From positions 1-31,715 of the IMG/VR virus record IMGVR_UViG_3300037257_000128: a stretch of 31,715 nt of DNA; one strand, 5' to 3'. Both the position numbers and the translations under genes were made by a program. Positions 1 to 6,878 of the stretch are shown piece by piece. Under the pieces are notes generated by a model. The model worked only from the letters and a program-made list of their open reading frames with translations, was not told the DNA's origin and did not search any database. The stretch's first letter is position 1; each line of letters opens with the position of its first letter. Source of the stretch: a virus.

Positions 1-302
1 ATGGTGATGTCTTGCTGGTTCTGACCTGTTCCCGTTCTGATAACATGGTCAAGCAAATCGACAGTATCTACAGGCAGCGAGTAAGTTATCTGCCCGGTGA
101 CTAACGGGATGGTACCGGACTCCAAGGTCCACAAATTAATCCCGAGGTTGCTCCAAGCAGCGAGGAGGAGCTGCAAACTTCTACGTGCTGATTTGAAATC
201 CCAGCCGCTGCGTAGCTCTGAGGAACATCTGGCCATTGCCTCTTCAACTATGTCAGCAAGGTCAAAATTGCCATCACTTAGTCCGCTTGTTTGCTCAGTC
301 AT
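1..302 (-). CDS. Head-tail adaptor / neck protein (partial, C-terminus beyond window)
   Basis: An open frame runs from an ATG at 302 to the window edge (100 residues seen). Residues 18-65 carry the pattern IVEEAMARC...RSGWDFKSARRSLQLLLAAW...GINLWTLE, followed by a TYSLPVDTVDLLDHVIR segment. I recognise this as a widespread phage neck protein usually placed with the P22 gp4-like or adaptor group that joins portal to tail; that placement is from memory of the family. The start overlaps the stop of the preceding small gene as ATGA, so translation is probably coupled. The C-terminal half is missing from the window. Confidence 0.8.
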   Translation of the reverse strand, partial: MTEQTSGLSDGNFDLADIVEEAMARCSSELRSGWDFKSARRSLQLLLAAWSNLGINLWTLESGTIPLVTGQITYSLPVDTVDLLDHVIRTGTGQNQQDIT

Positions 303-439
303 CGCTTTAGCTCGCGCTCAGTGCCGTTAAACACCGGCGGCAACTTGGTCACCGGTACGGGGTTAGACTTGTGCTTGTGGTGCTTGTTAGGCTTCTTAGA
401 TGATTTTCCCACGGGTTTTTCCTTTCGTGGCAACGCCAT
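299..439 (-). CDS. Small basic phage protein, 46 aa
   Basis: The ORF extends further upstream, but the best start is the internal ATG at 439, giving a 46-residue protein very rich in Lys, His and Pro (NKHHKHKSNPVPVTKLPPVF). It ends in an ATGA overlap with the adaptor gene, which is the spacing used throughout this operon and argues that it is real. It overlaps the 3' end of the upstream Lys-rich gene by 44 bases in another frame, and its ribosome site is weak. Function unknown; non-specific nucleic-acid or virion binding is only a guess from its charge. Confidence 0.5.
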   Translation of the reverse strand: MALPRKEKPVGKSSKKPNKHHKHKSNPVPVTKLPPVFNGTERELKR

Positions 440-623
440 CAATACCGCCGCCCTTCGCTTTCTTGACCTTACCCCCACAGGCGAACCTGCTTTTTGAAGC
501 TGCTTCGCCCGGCTCGGACTTCTCCTTTTTAGCATAGGCCGCTTTGGACTTTACCGATTTCTTTTCGGCTTTTTCTTCCGCTTTGGATTCGGCGCCGCCG
601 AATAATTTAAATTTTTTGCTCAT
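396..623 (-). CDS. Lys/Ala-rich small phage protein with GGKVKKAKGGG tail
   Basis: This encodes 75 residues. A GGGGGA ribosome site lies about 7 bases before the ATG at 623; a GTG 15 bases upstream is less likely. The N-terminal half is a charged Ala/Lys/Glu helix. The C-terminus reads GGKVKKAKGGGIDG...KGKTRGKII, a tail seen on many short proteins near the tail or neck genes of phages. That resemblance is remembered; no function is established. It follows the membrane protein at 625-1020 with no gap and overlaps the start of the next small gene. Confidence 0.75.
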   Translation of the reverse strand: MSKKFKLFGGAESKAEEKAEKKSVKSKAAYAKKEKSEPGEAASKSRFACGGKVKKAKGGGIDGVATKGKTRGKII

Positions 624-624
624 T

Positions 625-1020
625 TTAGTGTCCCCCACCCATTAACATTTTTATTTGTTCTTCGACCGTTTCGTTGATGTCTTCTTGTCTTTTGATAAAC
701 TGCGCCGCATCGTTATGGTGAATCAATACCGAATCGCGGAGTGTTGTGTATTCTGTGTAGCCCCAGACAAACAGCCCGGCAATACAGCCGCTTAATACAC
801 TGACAATCATGGCGAACCATTGCCATGAGTTCAGGGCTTTAATGACCATCGTTTCGTGGCTGTCCAGCTTGGCGCGTATATCTTTTTGTGTCGCTTCCTG
901 CTTTTCTGCGTAATCGTCAAAACGCTGAATAATGGCACTTACCCGTTCAGTCAGCGTATAAACCAAACCCATTGCAGCCCGGTCGTCTGCCCTGCGTTGT
1001 GGGTAATCGTCGTTATTCAT
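625..1020 (-). CDS. Single-pass membrane protein, possible lysis-related
   Basis: 131 residues. A charged N-terminus with a helical, coiled-coil-like stretch (about 20-60) precedes one hydrophobic span at about 67-86 (WFAMIVSVLSGCIAGLFVWGY), then a polar C-terminal helix. Its start overlaps the stop of the pectate-lyase-like gene as ATGA. Membrane topology and position downstream of exported proteins would suit a holin or spanin-like role, but no lysis signature is visible, and a virion membrane-interacting protein is equally possible. Confidence 0.7.
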   Translation of the reverse strand: MNNDDYPQRRADDRAAMGLVYTLTERVSAIIQRFDDYAEKQEATQKDIRAKLDSHETMVIKALNSWQWFAMIVSVLSGCIAGLFVWGYTEYTTLRDSVLIHHNDAAQFIKRQEDINETVEEQIKMLMGGGH

Positions 1021-2408
1021 AAGCCACCCGCGTAAGACTCTCGATTGGCGCCAGATTTCTGGATAATACGTGTTTTTAAAGCATCATTAGCAGGCTCAAT
1101 ATCTGCTGTGTAGGTAATTCTATTCATCGGAAATAATCCATATTGAGTGACTTTTGCCCCGTTCAATAAATAATGGCCTTCTGACTTTATCCCCAGTGCT
1201 GTATCTGTTGGAAAATAATAATCTCTATTATTTGTTATCTGTTTAGTACCTGAGCCAATGGGCTCATAAATATTCCCTTGCCCGTAATAAGCAGCGCCTT
1301 GGTTAATCGTAACAGGGGCTTCGCTCCAAGCGGCTGTCGCATAACTGTTCCATTCGTGGATAGTTGAACCTTTGGAATGCGCCCTTGGGTTGCGTGTTGT
1401 GCAATTATCCCAAAAATTGTGGTGCATACTGATTCTGGTAAATACTGTTAATTTGTTACCTGTGTTGTGCGTTTCGCTGCCGGTACTAAAACCTCGGCTA
1501 TTGGGCGCTTTAAAACGGTTCCAGCTGATTGTTATGCCAGTCAGCCCTTGGGTTGTCGCATCAAGTCCCGTACTTGAGTTGTTATATACGGCAATCGGTT
1601 GGCCTGATGTGCTGCCAGAAGACTGCCCACTGAACGTACAATGATCCACCCAAACATTATAAGAGCCGTAGGATATGAATATTGCGCTGCCATTCGGGAT
1701 ATTATCTTTAAACGTGATGTTCTTGATAATAATATTATTTTTGCCAGCCGTACCGATTGACGCTCTTGTTATAGTTATATTTGCGCCTGCTCCATCAAGC
1801 GTAACATCACCATTTTTCAAGTACATATAGGGGGATGACGAAGAAGCAGGAGGCATTGATAGTGTTGCCGTTAATCCTGGCTTGAAAGTAATTACACGTT
1901 TCCCTGGCCTGTTAAGATAATCATAAAGTGAGCCTGCGCCGCTATTAGCGCCTGTTGTTACAACATAATGAGTTCCACCTGCGCCTCCGGTAACGCCTGC
2001 TACGGCTGCAAAGCCTTGTAGTTCTGAAGTAGCTGGTGGTACGATTGGCGATTCTACCGTTATAATCTTGGTTAATCGGTTATTGGCTTCATCAGACTCG
2101 GCAATCCGATTCATATTATCGGCAAAAGCGGTAACAACATAATTCCCGCTGGTTAATGGCTTGGCTGTTGTCGAGCTCAATGTCATTGTTGCGCCAGGCG
2201 CAATAGAGCCCATAACTTTTCCGTAACTATGTTCTACCCCAACGATAAGGAATGAAACACTGATATAGGTCTTGGGTGTTGCCGTGGTGCCTTGATTTTT
2301 GAGTATGCTGGTAAACTTGCCATTGGCATAATCCAATGACGTAACGACAATATCAGGGTCGGCAAATGCCTGGAATGAGAGTAACAGTAAGGCTATTATT
2401 TTCCACAT
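1017..2408 (-). CDS. Secreted CARDB + pectate-lyase-like (PL1 fold) protein
   Basis: 463 residues. Residues 1-16 are a signal peptide ending AFA before DP. Residues about 17-117 look like a CARDB/Ig-type adhesion domain (beta-rich, DNMNRIAESDEANN near its end). Residues about 131-440 form a parallel beta-helix of the pectate lyase 1 family: GFAAVAGVTGGAGGTHYVVTT, VWVDHCTFSG (253-261), ISMHHNFWDNCTTRNPRAH (326-344). The RNPR resembles the family's catalytic Arg region. The usual DGLxDx calcium-binding stretch after DHCTFS is replaced by Ser/Gly/Asn-rich sequence, so lyase activity is uncertain. A cleavable signal is odd for a virion depolymerase. It overlaps the preceding gene by 13 bases and the next by 4. 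Confidence 0.85.
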   Translation of the reverse strand: MWKIIALLLLSFQAFADPDIVVTSLDYANGKFTSILKNQGTTATPKTYISVSFLIVGVEHSYGKVMGSIAPGATMTLSSTTAKPLTSGNYVVTAFADNMNRIAESDEANNRLTKIITVESPIVPPATSELQGFAAVAGVTGGAGGTHYVVTTGANSGAGSLYDYLNRPGKRVITFKPGLTATLSMPPASSSSPYMYLKNGDVTLDGAGANITITRASIGTAGKNNIIIKNITFKDNIPNGSAIFISYGSYNVWVDHCTFSGQSSGSTSGQPIAVYNNSSTGLDATTQGLTGITISWNRFKAPNSRGFSTGSETHNTGNKLTVFTRISMHHNFWDNCTTRNPRAHSKGSTIHEWNSYATAAWSEAPVTINQGAAYYGQGNIYEPIGSGTKQITNNRDYYFPTDTALGIKSEGHYLLNGAKVTQYGLFPMNRITYTADIEPANDALKTRIIQKSGANRESYAGGL

Positions 2409-2752
2409 AGCAGCATGGCCTTATCATAAGCCTGTCTGGGACTTAAGCCCCGGTAATGGGTATCACTGTACGGCCCAGACGTTAAGCCCGAATTGACTGA
2501 ATAGAGTAATGGGGCATTAGCACAGCCATTAGTTATCGTGCAGTTTACGTATTTATCCCATTCCAGTGTTTCATGCAGTTGGTATTGCACATTAGACATA
2601 GCTTGGCCGGCATCTTCCCAAGCGAGTTGTTCACAGTCTTTAGGTGCCGCCCCACAATCGGTAATCAGTACCAGAAGGATGAAAGGCAGGACAAAGACAA
2701 CCAGAAAGGTGGCCTTTATAGAGTCCAGTATTAGTTCAAATGTTTTCATCAT
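2396..2752 (-). CDS. Exported or membrane-anchored small Cys-rich protein
   Basis: About 118 residues. Two ATGs in tandem (2752, 2749) follow a GAGGTGG ribosome site; the second has the better spacing. A hydrophobic segment (TFLVVFVLPFILLVLITDCG) near the N-terminus is a membrane anchor or signal. The rest contains Cys residues in CEQLAW, CTITNGCANAP and LLCGK, consistent with disulphides outside the cytoplasm. It sits between a short membrane protein and the secreted PL1-like protein, in a run of four or five envelope-targeted products. Function not recognised; a spanin or lysis role is possible. Confidence 0.7.
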   Translation of the reverse strand: MMKTFELILDSIKATFLVVFVLPFILLVLITDCGAAPKDCEQLAWEDAGQAMSNVQYQLHETLEWDKYVNCTITNGCANAPLLYSVNSGLTSGPYSDTHYRGLSPRQAYDKAMLLCGK

Positions 2753-2876
2753 CAACCACCTCTATAATTATCATGTAGCAGCCAGAATCAACAGATACAA
2801 ACCACCCAACTACTAGAGGTACAAGTACCACTAAAAGAACTATGCCAAACAAAATCCAAGCTATTATTTCAAACAT
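2736..2876 (-). CDS. 46-aa single-pass membrane peptide
   Basis: The ATG at 2876 lies one base after the TGA of the upstream lipoprotein gene (TGATATG), and the ORF ends by overlapping the start of the next gene by about 17 bases. The product begins MFEIIAWILFGIVLLVVLV, continues with more hydrophobic residues, and ends in a short acidic tail (EVVDDENI). It is one membrane span with N-out or C-in topology unclear. Tight packing and composition support a real gene. A lysis-cassette member is a reasonable guess but not shown. Confidence 0.65.
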   Translation of the reverse strand: MFEIIAWILFGIVLLVVLVPLVVGWFVSVDSGCYMIIIEVVDDENI

Positions 2877-2877
2877 A

Positions 2878-3309
2878 TCAATATATCCAGTTAACGTCTG
2901 ACGTTCCTACGACTACATAAGCCGCCGTGACGTGTGTTTGTGCCATCATCGCATCGAATTTATCCGCATTATCCAAGTCTATGCCACTGGGTTTGGCAAA
3001 ATATTCACGGGGATGGTTATGTGCCAGAATCACCTGATTGCATTTCAATACAGCGCAGTCGATTACGATTTTTAATCCGTTTGTAGCCACGTCAGTACGG
3101 CTGCCTTCAGCGACAACCTCATCGCCTAGGTATCTGTCATCTCGGTAGTAAATGGCGCGTGACTGTTCGTTTAAGACATTTTTATACTGGGTTAGTAAAT
3201 AATAGTTAACCGTCTCTTTGTTAAAGCGAGCGGGTAGCGTAGTCACCGGCTTATAGGTGTCGTACTGTGCCGTGCAGCTAGCTAAAAGAAAGAGAACTAA
3301 AAGCCTCAT
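2878..3309 (-). CDS. Lipoprotein with RadC/JAB (JAMM-type) domain
   Basis: 143 residues. The N-terminus MRLLVLFLLASC carries a lipobox with Cys12. Residues about 60-143 match the RadC/JAB fold: an acidic residue near 64-68, then VILAHNHP (93-100), Ser108 and Asp111, giving H-x-H-P-x7-S-x2-D, the JAMM zinc ligand pattern. RadC-like domains are normally cytoplasmic, and phage JAB domains usually belong to tail-assembly proteins, so a lipid-anchored extracytoplasmic version is unusual. It starts with an ATGA overlap after the tail fibre gene. Possible roles are envelope protease/isopeptidase or part of host lysis or exclusion; none is shown. Confidence 0.75.
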   Translation of the reverse strand: MRLLVLFLLASCTAQYDTYKPVTTLPARFNKETVNYYLLTQYKNVLNEQSRAIYYRDDRYLGDEVVAEGSRTDVATNGLKIVIDCAVLKCNQVILAHNHPREYFAKPSGIDLDNADKFDAMMAQTHVTAAYVVVGTSDVNWIY

Positions 3310-4790
3310 GTCAACATCCCGACAATAGTTGCTGTGGGCAACGCTGAAGCATAGTAAGTAAAATTGCTGATATTAACCAGCCCGCCATTAAGCAGTAGGA
3401 TAGTCGTTGGAACGGCGATGCCGGTATACTCCGTTGGCGTTGCGCCACCTGCTGCCGTGTACAAATACGTGCTGCCATCCGTTACTGCATTGTTATATTG
3501 CAGCGCATACGTCCCTGCAGTCGGTAAAGTAAGGTTAAATGTACCAAAGGGGCTAGGCGTTCTGAACGCCTGCCCAGAAGCGGTAATGACAAACGTGCCT
3601 TGCTGGGTGTTGTACCAGCTTAAGCCTGCGCCCGTGAAACTGGCTACATCGGCTGCACGCGCCGTATTATTCGGTATGAAGCTAGACATAGAAGCACCCG
3701 CTTCAAACTGCCCGTTGGTATTAGTCCCTGCAAAGGTGAGCGTCAACGTGCCAGCGGTTGCGGTAACAGTTAGAGATACTCGTGTCGTTGCGCCTGTGCC
3801 GGTTAATGTGCCGGTTGCTGTTCCCGATAGCGTACAAGTGCCAGTTCCCCACATTGAAACCGTGTAAGTCTGTGCGGTTGTGGTGATGTTCTGTGTTGCG
3901 GGTGTAGCAGGTATTAGCAGTAAATTCGTCCGCGCTTCTTCGGCCAGCAGGGTGATGGTATTGATTAGCGGTGTGCCTGCGGCTTCGGTGACGACGTTAG
4001 ATGCAACCGTATTGCCATTAGTCGTTGTGAAATACTTAACGCCATCAACGCCTGCGCCGTGATATGGGTAGCTCAGAACGCCGATTGAGACGTCTGCACT
4101 TGGGTTCTGATTGGATTGGCCTGTTACGTTTTCGACTAATGGGCTCCATATTTCTATTTTGTCACCAGAAACAGCGACATCAATACCTACATAACACGAC
4201 GTACTTGCGGCTGTTGATTTTATAGAAAATCGTTTCCACGTTGAACTGAGTGCTGACGTTATATCTGCACTTGAGTTGCCCTGATAGTTGAATAAATTAA
4301 CTGCACCTGTCCCTGTATTTCTGCGTAACCAAAATGCACTAACAATAGTTGCACCGCTTGGCACGGTTAGTAACTTAAAAAATTGTCCATGTGCTCCAGT
4401 TGCGGTAAATACCCAGGCTGTCGTTGTTCCATCTGGTGCGATTGCGGTCTGTGCCGAAGTAATGGAAGACAGTGCCCATCCAGCGGCGGCTGTCAATGTA
4501 GCAGAATTAGGTACTAAATTCTCAACCCGCCGAGCCCCCGGAAAGCGCACCTCGTTAACTTTAGCTGTCTTAACAAGCCCTTCAAAGTCAACCACTGTGC
4601 CTGTCGTGCTGCGCGTAAACGTCAGCCGTGAGTCTATCTGGGGTGTGGTCGCGTAGTTATACGCGAGTGCAGTCGAATTGTACTGTACCACTTCACCTGA
4701 CCCGCCCAGGCCGCCGGGCGCGTAGACATTAAGCGCCGTGCCTTGGGTGGTGTTGGCGTAGTTGGCGACGCCGGAGTTGCCGATGGGCAT
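3306..4790 (-). CDS. Tail fibre / receptor-binding-like protein
   Basis: 494 residues, Thr/Ser/Gly/Ala-rich and beta-rich. It has the RSTTGTVVDFEGLVKTAKVNEVRFPGARR pattern and later LLAEEARTNLL, both commonly seen in phage tail or fibre proteins that carry concanavalin/jelly-roll carbohydrate-binding modules. Two jelly-roll-like segments are plausible (about 95-215 and 280-385). It starts one codon after the stop of the 108-aa virion protein, and an AGGCGG within that stop region can serve as ribosome site. It probably binds host surface sugar; the exact receptor cannot be read from sequence. Confidence 0.75.
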   Translation of the reverse strand: MPIGNSGVANYANTTQGTALNVYAPGGLGGSGEVVQYNSTALAYNYATTPQIDSRLTFTRSTTGTVVDFEGLVKTAKVNEVRFPGARRVENLVPNSATLTAAAGWALSSITSAQTAIAPDGTTTAWVFTATGAHGQFFKLLTVPSGATIVSAFWLRRNTGTGAVNLFNYQGNSSADITSALSSTWKRFSIKSTAASTSCYVGIDVAVSGDKIEIWSPLVENVTGQSNQNPSADVSIGVLSYPYHGAGVDGVKYFTTTNGNTVASNVVTEAAGTPLINTITLLAEEARTNLLLIPATPATQNITTTAQTYTVSMWGTGTCTLSGTATGTLTGTGATTRVSLTVTATAGTLTLTFAGTNTNGQFEAGASMSSFIPNNTARAADVASFTGAGLSWYNTQQGTFVITASGQAFRTPSPFGTFNLTLPTAGTYALQYNNAVTDGSTYLYTAAGGATPTEYTGIAVPTTILLLNGGLVNISNFTYYASALPTATIVGMLT

Positions 4791-4791
4791 G

Positions 4792-5118
4792 TTAGCCGCC
4801 TACCACGCCGGACTGAATAACGACAGCATCGACTGAACCTGTTCCTGCGGTAATATTAAAACGTATGGCGGCAACGGGGAATGCATAGTTGCCGTCTTGC
4901 GTAGTCGATACCCCGACGACGGTCGGATGGTTGAACCAATTACCGCTGGCTGCGACATACGTCGAAGCAAACACATCATCAAAGGTGTGCTGAACGGAGT
5001 AGGTAGCCGTACCGGTGACAACCGCACCAAACCCGACATTGAACGGGCTGATATAGGTGTCCATGACAATCGGAGGTGATACGGCAACCCCGACGACTTT
5101 AGCTGTCTGGCGTCTCAT
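4792..5118 (-). CDS. Conserved phage virion protein, 108 aa
   Basis: A GGAG lies 5 bases before the ATG. The protein has the stretch YISPFNVGFGAVVTGTATYSVQHTFDD followed by WFNHPTVVGVSTTQDGNYAFPVAAIRFNITAGTGSVDAVV, a pattern I know from phage structural gene clusters near fibres and decoration proteins. It is beta-rich, has no signal peptide, and probably forms a small virion component. It sits between the Gly-Asn-repeat protein and the fibre gene with close spacing. Role inferred from context only. Confidence 0.75.
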   Translation of the reverse strand: MRRQTAKVVGVAVSPPIVMDTYISPFNVGFGAVVTGTATYSVQHTFDDVFASTYVAASGNWFNHPTVVGVSTTQDGNYAFPVAAIRFNITAGTGSVDAVVIQSGVVGG

Positions 5119-5127
5119 GACAGCTCC

Positions 5128-5643
5128 TTAAGCAATACGGGTGAAGGTATAAGCCGTTGCACTGGAAAACATGAGTCTGAAGCACGCTTGTCCGGTAACG
5201 CCGACGGGTACCGTCAATAATCCGGCACTGGCAGAAACAGCCGCAGCTAATGCGGATAAAATACCATTAACAGCGACGACCATCGTTACTATACCCGTCG
5301 AGGTGCTGGCGGTGTTATCAATGTATAAATCAAACACGGTGCCCTGCACAGCGCCTAATTGGGTGCCTAATAGCGTGCCGGTCGGTAGTGTTAAACTGAC
5401 CGCAGTGGCGGAGGTGACCGCGATATAGCCAGAAGCTACTTGTGCAGCCGTCAATGTCGCTGTCGCAGCTACTGCGACCGGGGTATGTACTATTGTGGGG
5501 TTGGTGACTTGAGGTGCACCGAGCAAATTGCCGGTGACGTTGCCGGTGACGTTGCCGGTGGTGTTACCGGTAATATTGCCAGTGACGGCACCTACGAAAC
5601 CTGCGGCACTGTAAATCGGGCCAGAAAAATGAGTGGCTGCCAT
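5128..5643 (-). CDS. Virion-associated protein with TGN(V/I) repeats
   Basis: 171 residues; GGAG precedes the ATG by 9 bases. Residues about 20-42 are a run of NxTGNVTGN units encoded by 12-bp direct repeats. A globular beta-rich part follows, rich in Ala/Thr/Val, ending SSATAYTFTRIA. Short Gly-containing repeats next to a C-terminal head are seen in phage fibres and decoration proteins. It begins the minus-strand block left of the plus-strand island, and may have its own promoter in the 170-base gap upstream. Exact role unknown. Confidence 0.7.
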   Translation of the reverse strand: MAATHFSGPIYSAAGFVGAVTGNITGNTTGNVTGNVTGNLLGAPQVTNPTIVHTPVAVAATATLTAAQVASGYIAVTSATAVSLTLPTGTLLGTQLGAVQGTVFDLYIDNTASTSTGIVTMVVAVNGILSALAAAVSASAGLLTVPVGVTGQACFRLMFSSATAYTFTRIA

Positions 5644-5654
5644 GGTATGTTACT

Positions 5655-5690
5655 CCGTATAAAGAGATTTCGCCCAGAGTCTTTATACCG
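5655..5690. repeat. Inverted repeat between divergent genes
   Basis: CCGTATAAAGA at 5655-5665 and TCTTTATACCG at 5680-5690 are complementary at 10 of 11 positions, separated by 14 bases. Each arm contains a TATAAA-like box. The repeat lies just upstream of the 171-aa minus-strand gene and is a candidate control site or a pair of facing -10 elements. No good -35 box was seen. Confidence 0.4.
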
Positions 5691-5781
5691 TCGGCCTAGC
5701 TGCCGTCGCTGGGTGATGATGTTGCTAGATGTTTAGATTAATTGTGCGCCAAAGCACAGAAAAAGCAAGGTGTTTTTGTGT

Positions 5782-5787
5782 TATAAT
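5782..5787 (+). promoter_or_regulatory. Possible -10 box for the plus-strand island
   Basis: A perfect TATAAT lies 80 bases before the first gene of the plus-strand island. No TTGACA-like -35 is present at normal spacing, so it would need an activator or a phage factor. Evidence is the hexamer and its position only. Confidence 0.35.
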
Positions 5788-5866
5788 ACGCCTCAGTGGG
5801 AGGTGCCTGTAAGTGCCTTTAAATATGGATGCCTTAATGCCTGCCCACTACCACCAGGAGCCTATT

Positions 5867-6178
5867 ATGCAAGATAAAATAACGCATCATGGACACCATG
5901 AGCACCCCACTTACACACACGCGGAGCATAAAATCATTATGTTATTATCTGAACTGTTAAAAATTAACCAATCTGTCGCCGGCCAACTCAATAAAGTTGA
6001 AACCGAAGTCAATACCCGTTTTGCTGCACTGCAGGCCGCTATCGACAAATTGACTGCCGATTTAGCTGATGCGCCATTGTCTGAAGAGCAAGCCAACTCC
6101 GTTAATGACGTCGTTGCCGCCGCGCAAAGACTTGACGATATTTCAGTGGATTTACCAACTGAACCCCCTGTAGTATAA
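5867..6178 (+). CDS. Coiled-coil protein with His-rich N-terminus
   Basis: The ATG at 5867 is chosen because AGGAG lies 6 bases upstream; a longer frame from 5813 has no ribosome site. The product is 103 residues: a His-rich start (THHGHHEHPTYTHAEH), then a long helix (LLSELLKINQSVAGQLNKVETEVNTRFAALQ) likely to form a coiled coil, then an acidic tail. It is the first of four short genes on the opposite strand from the surrounding virion genes. Function not recognised; a minor virion component is possible. Confidence 0.7.
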   Translation: MQDKITHHGHHEHPTYTHAEHKIIMLLSELLKINQSVAGQLNKVETEVNTRFAALQAAIDKLTADLADAPLSEEQANSVNDVVAAAQRLDDISVDLPTEPPVV

Positions 6179-6207
6179 TTTTACCCGTCGAATGGGTCTG
6201 CTTGAAT

Positions 6208-6248
6208 CTTCCCGAGCTGACCTGCGCGAGCAGGTTGGCGAGGGATGC
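6208..6248. repeat. 41-bp palindromic element, intergenic copy
   Basis: The sequence starts CTTCCCGAGCTGACCTGC and ends GAGGGATGC. It is 39/41 identical to 24684-24724, which lies inside a protein-coding gene. An ACCTGC-GCGA-GCAGGT hairpin forms its centre, with TCCC/GGGA pairing outside. Here it occupies part of a 174-base gap without any gene. Confidence 0.75.
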
Positions 6249-6352
6249 TCTACATAGCAGGGCACCCGACACTTTAACTGTAAAGCCCCTTGTATAAGGC
6301 ACGGTCTATGTCCTTCATCATAGGCCTTGTCTTGCAATCCTCAGGAGTCGCT

Positions 6353-6466
6353 ATGAGCTTCACCAAAAAAGGCCCCGGCAGACATCATGACTACCGTCCC
6401 GGTAAACCCTTCGCCAAGCTGCGTAAGCGCAGTAAAGACGGTACCGTCACGGTTAGAAATCCGTAA
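6353..6466 (+). CDS. 37-aa basic peptide
   Basis: AGGAG lies 6 bases before the ATG. The product starts MSFTKKGPGRHHDYRPGKPF and ends in a Lys/Arg-rich part followed by TVTVRNP. The stop TAA shares a base with the next ATG (TAATG), showing coupling to the Ig-like gene. Basic composition suggests nucleic-acid or virion binding, but this is inference. Confidence 0.65.
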   Translation: MSFTKKGPGRHHDYRPGKPFAKLRKRSKDGTVTVRNP

Positions 6467-6744
6467 TGTCTTACTCACTGCCCACCGACCAACACATCAA
6501 GCTTAAGTTAAGCGCCCTGGATGACGCCGGATTGCCCAGTCCCACGCACAACGAGACCTTTGCCTCCAGTGATTCCACCATTGCGAAAGTTAACGCCAGC
6601 GGCAGAGTATCCCCCGTAGCGCCGGGTGAGGTCATTATTGCCTGCACGGCAGAGTCCAAAGGGGAGACGCTAGCCTCAGAGTTCGCGATTACCGTCGTCA
6701 GTAGTAAACCGACTACGTTATTAGTCGAAGCAGTGATGGTATAA
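6466..6744 (+). CDS. Single bacterial Ig-like (BIG2) domain protein
   Basis: 92 residues. The whole chain fits one BIG2 Ig-like domain: an N-terminal strand (HIKLKLSALDDAG), the characteristic FASSDSTIAKVNASGRVSPVAPGEVIIAC core, and a final strand AITVVSS. Such isolated Ig domains decorate phage heads, tubes or fibres and bind sugars weakly. It is coupled by TAATG on both sides. A decoration protein is the best guess. It lies on the strand opposite to the capsid genes, so it may be expressed separately from them. Confidence 0.75.
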   Translation: MSYSLPTDQHIKLKLSALDDAGLPSPTHNETFASSDSTIAKVNASGRVSPVAPGEVIIACTAESKGETLASEFAITVVSSKPTTLLVEAVMV

Positions 6745-6878
6745 TGTTTAACTATCCCCTAGGGGCGCTAGTTGACTGGTGGTTCCACGAAGCCCGCTTT
6801 ATCAGAACTATTAATAACCCGCTAATTTTAGCCATGCTCATAGAGTCAGAAGACGGCATTTACTTATTTATGGCCTGA
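6744..6878 (+). CDS. 44-aa short phage protein
   Basis: The ATG overlaps the preceding TAA (TAATG). The product begins MFNYPLGALVDWWFHEARFI, continues with INNPLILAML and ends IYLFMA; it is amphipathic and aromatic-rich. Its first codons contain the mini-hairpin core CCCCTAGGGGCG. The gene ends by overlapping, tail to tail, the minus-strand gene at 6860-7075. Function unknown. Confidence 0.55.
   Translation: MFNYPLGALVDWWFHEARFIRTINNPLILAMLIESEDGIYLFMA

Noticed and set aside
97-330. Plus-strand ORF of 77 aa at the window start
   Set aside because: It is the reverse shadow of the adaptor gene, whose family pattern is clear on the minus strand.
299-535. Longer form (78 aa) of the small basic gene
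   Set aside because: Its first part overlaps almost all of the Lys-rich gene's 3' half; only the shorter form from 439 is kept.
3364-4656. Several plus-strand ORFs opposite the tail fibre
   Set aside because: Val/Pro-rich antisense shadows of a Thr/Ala/Gly-rich gene without ribosome sites.
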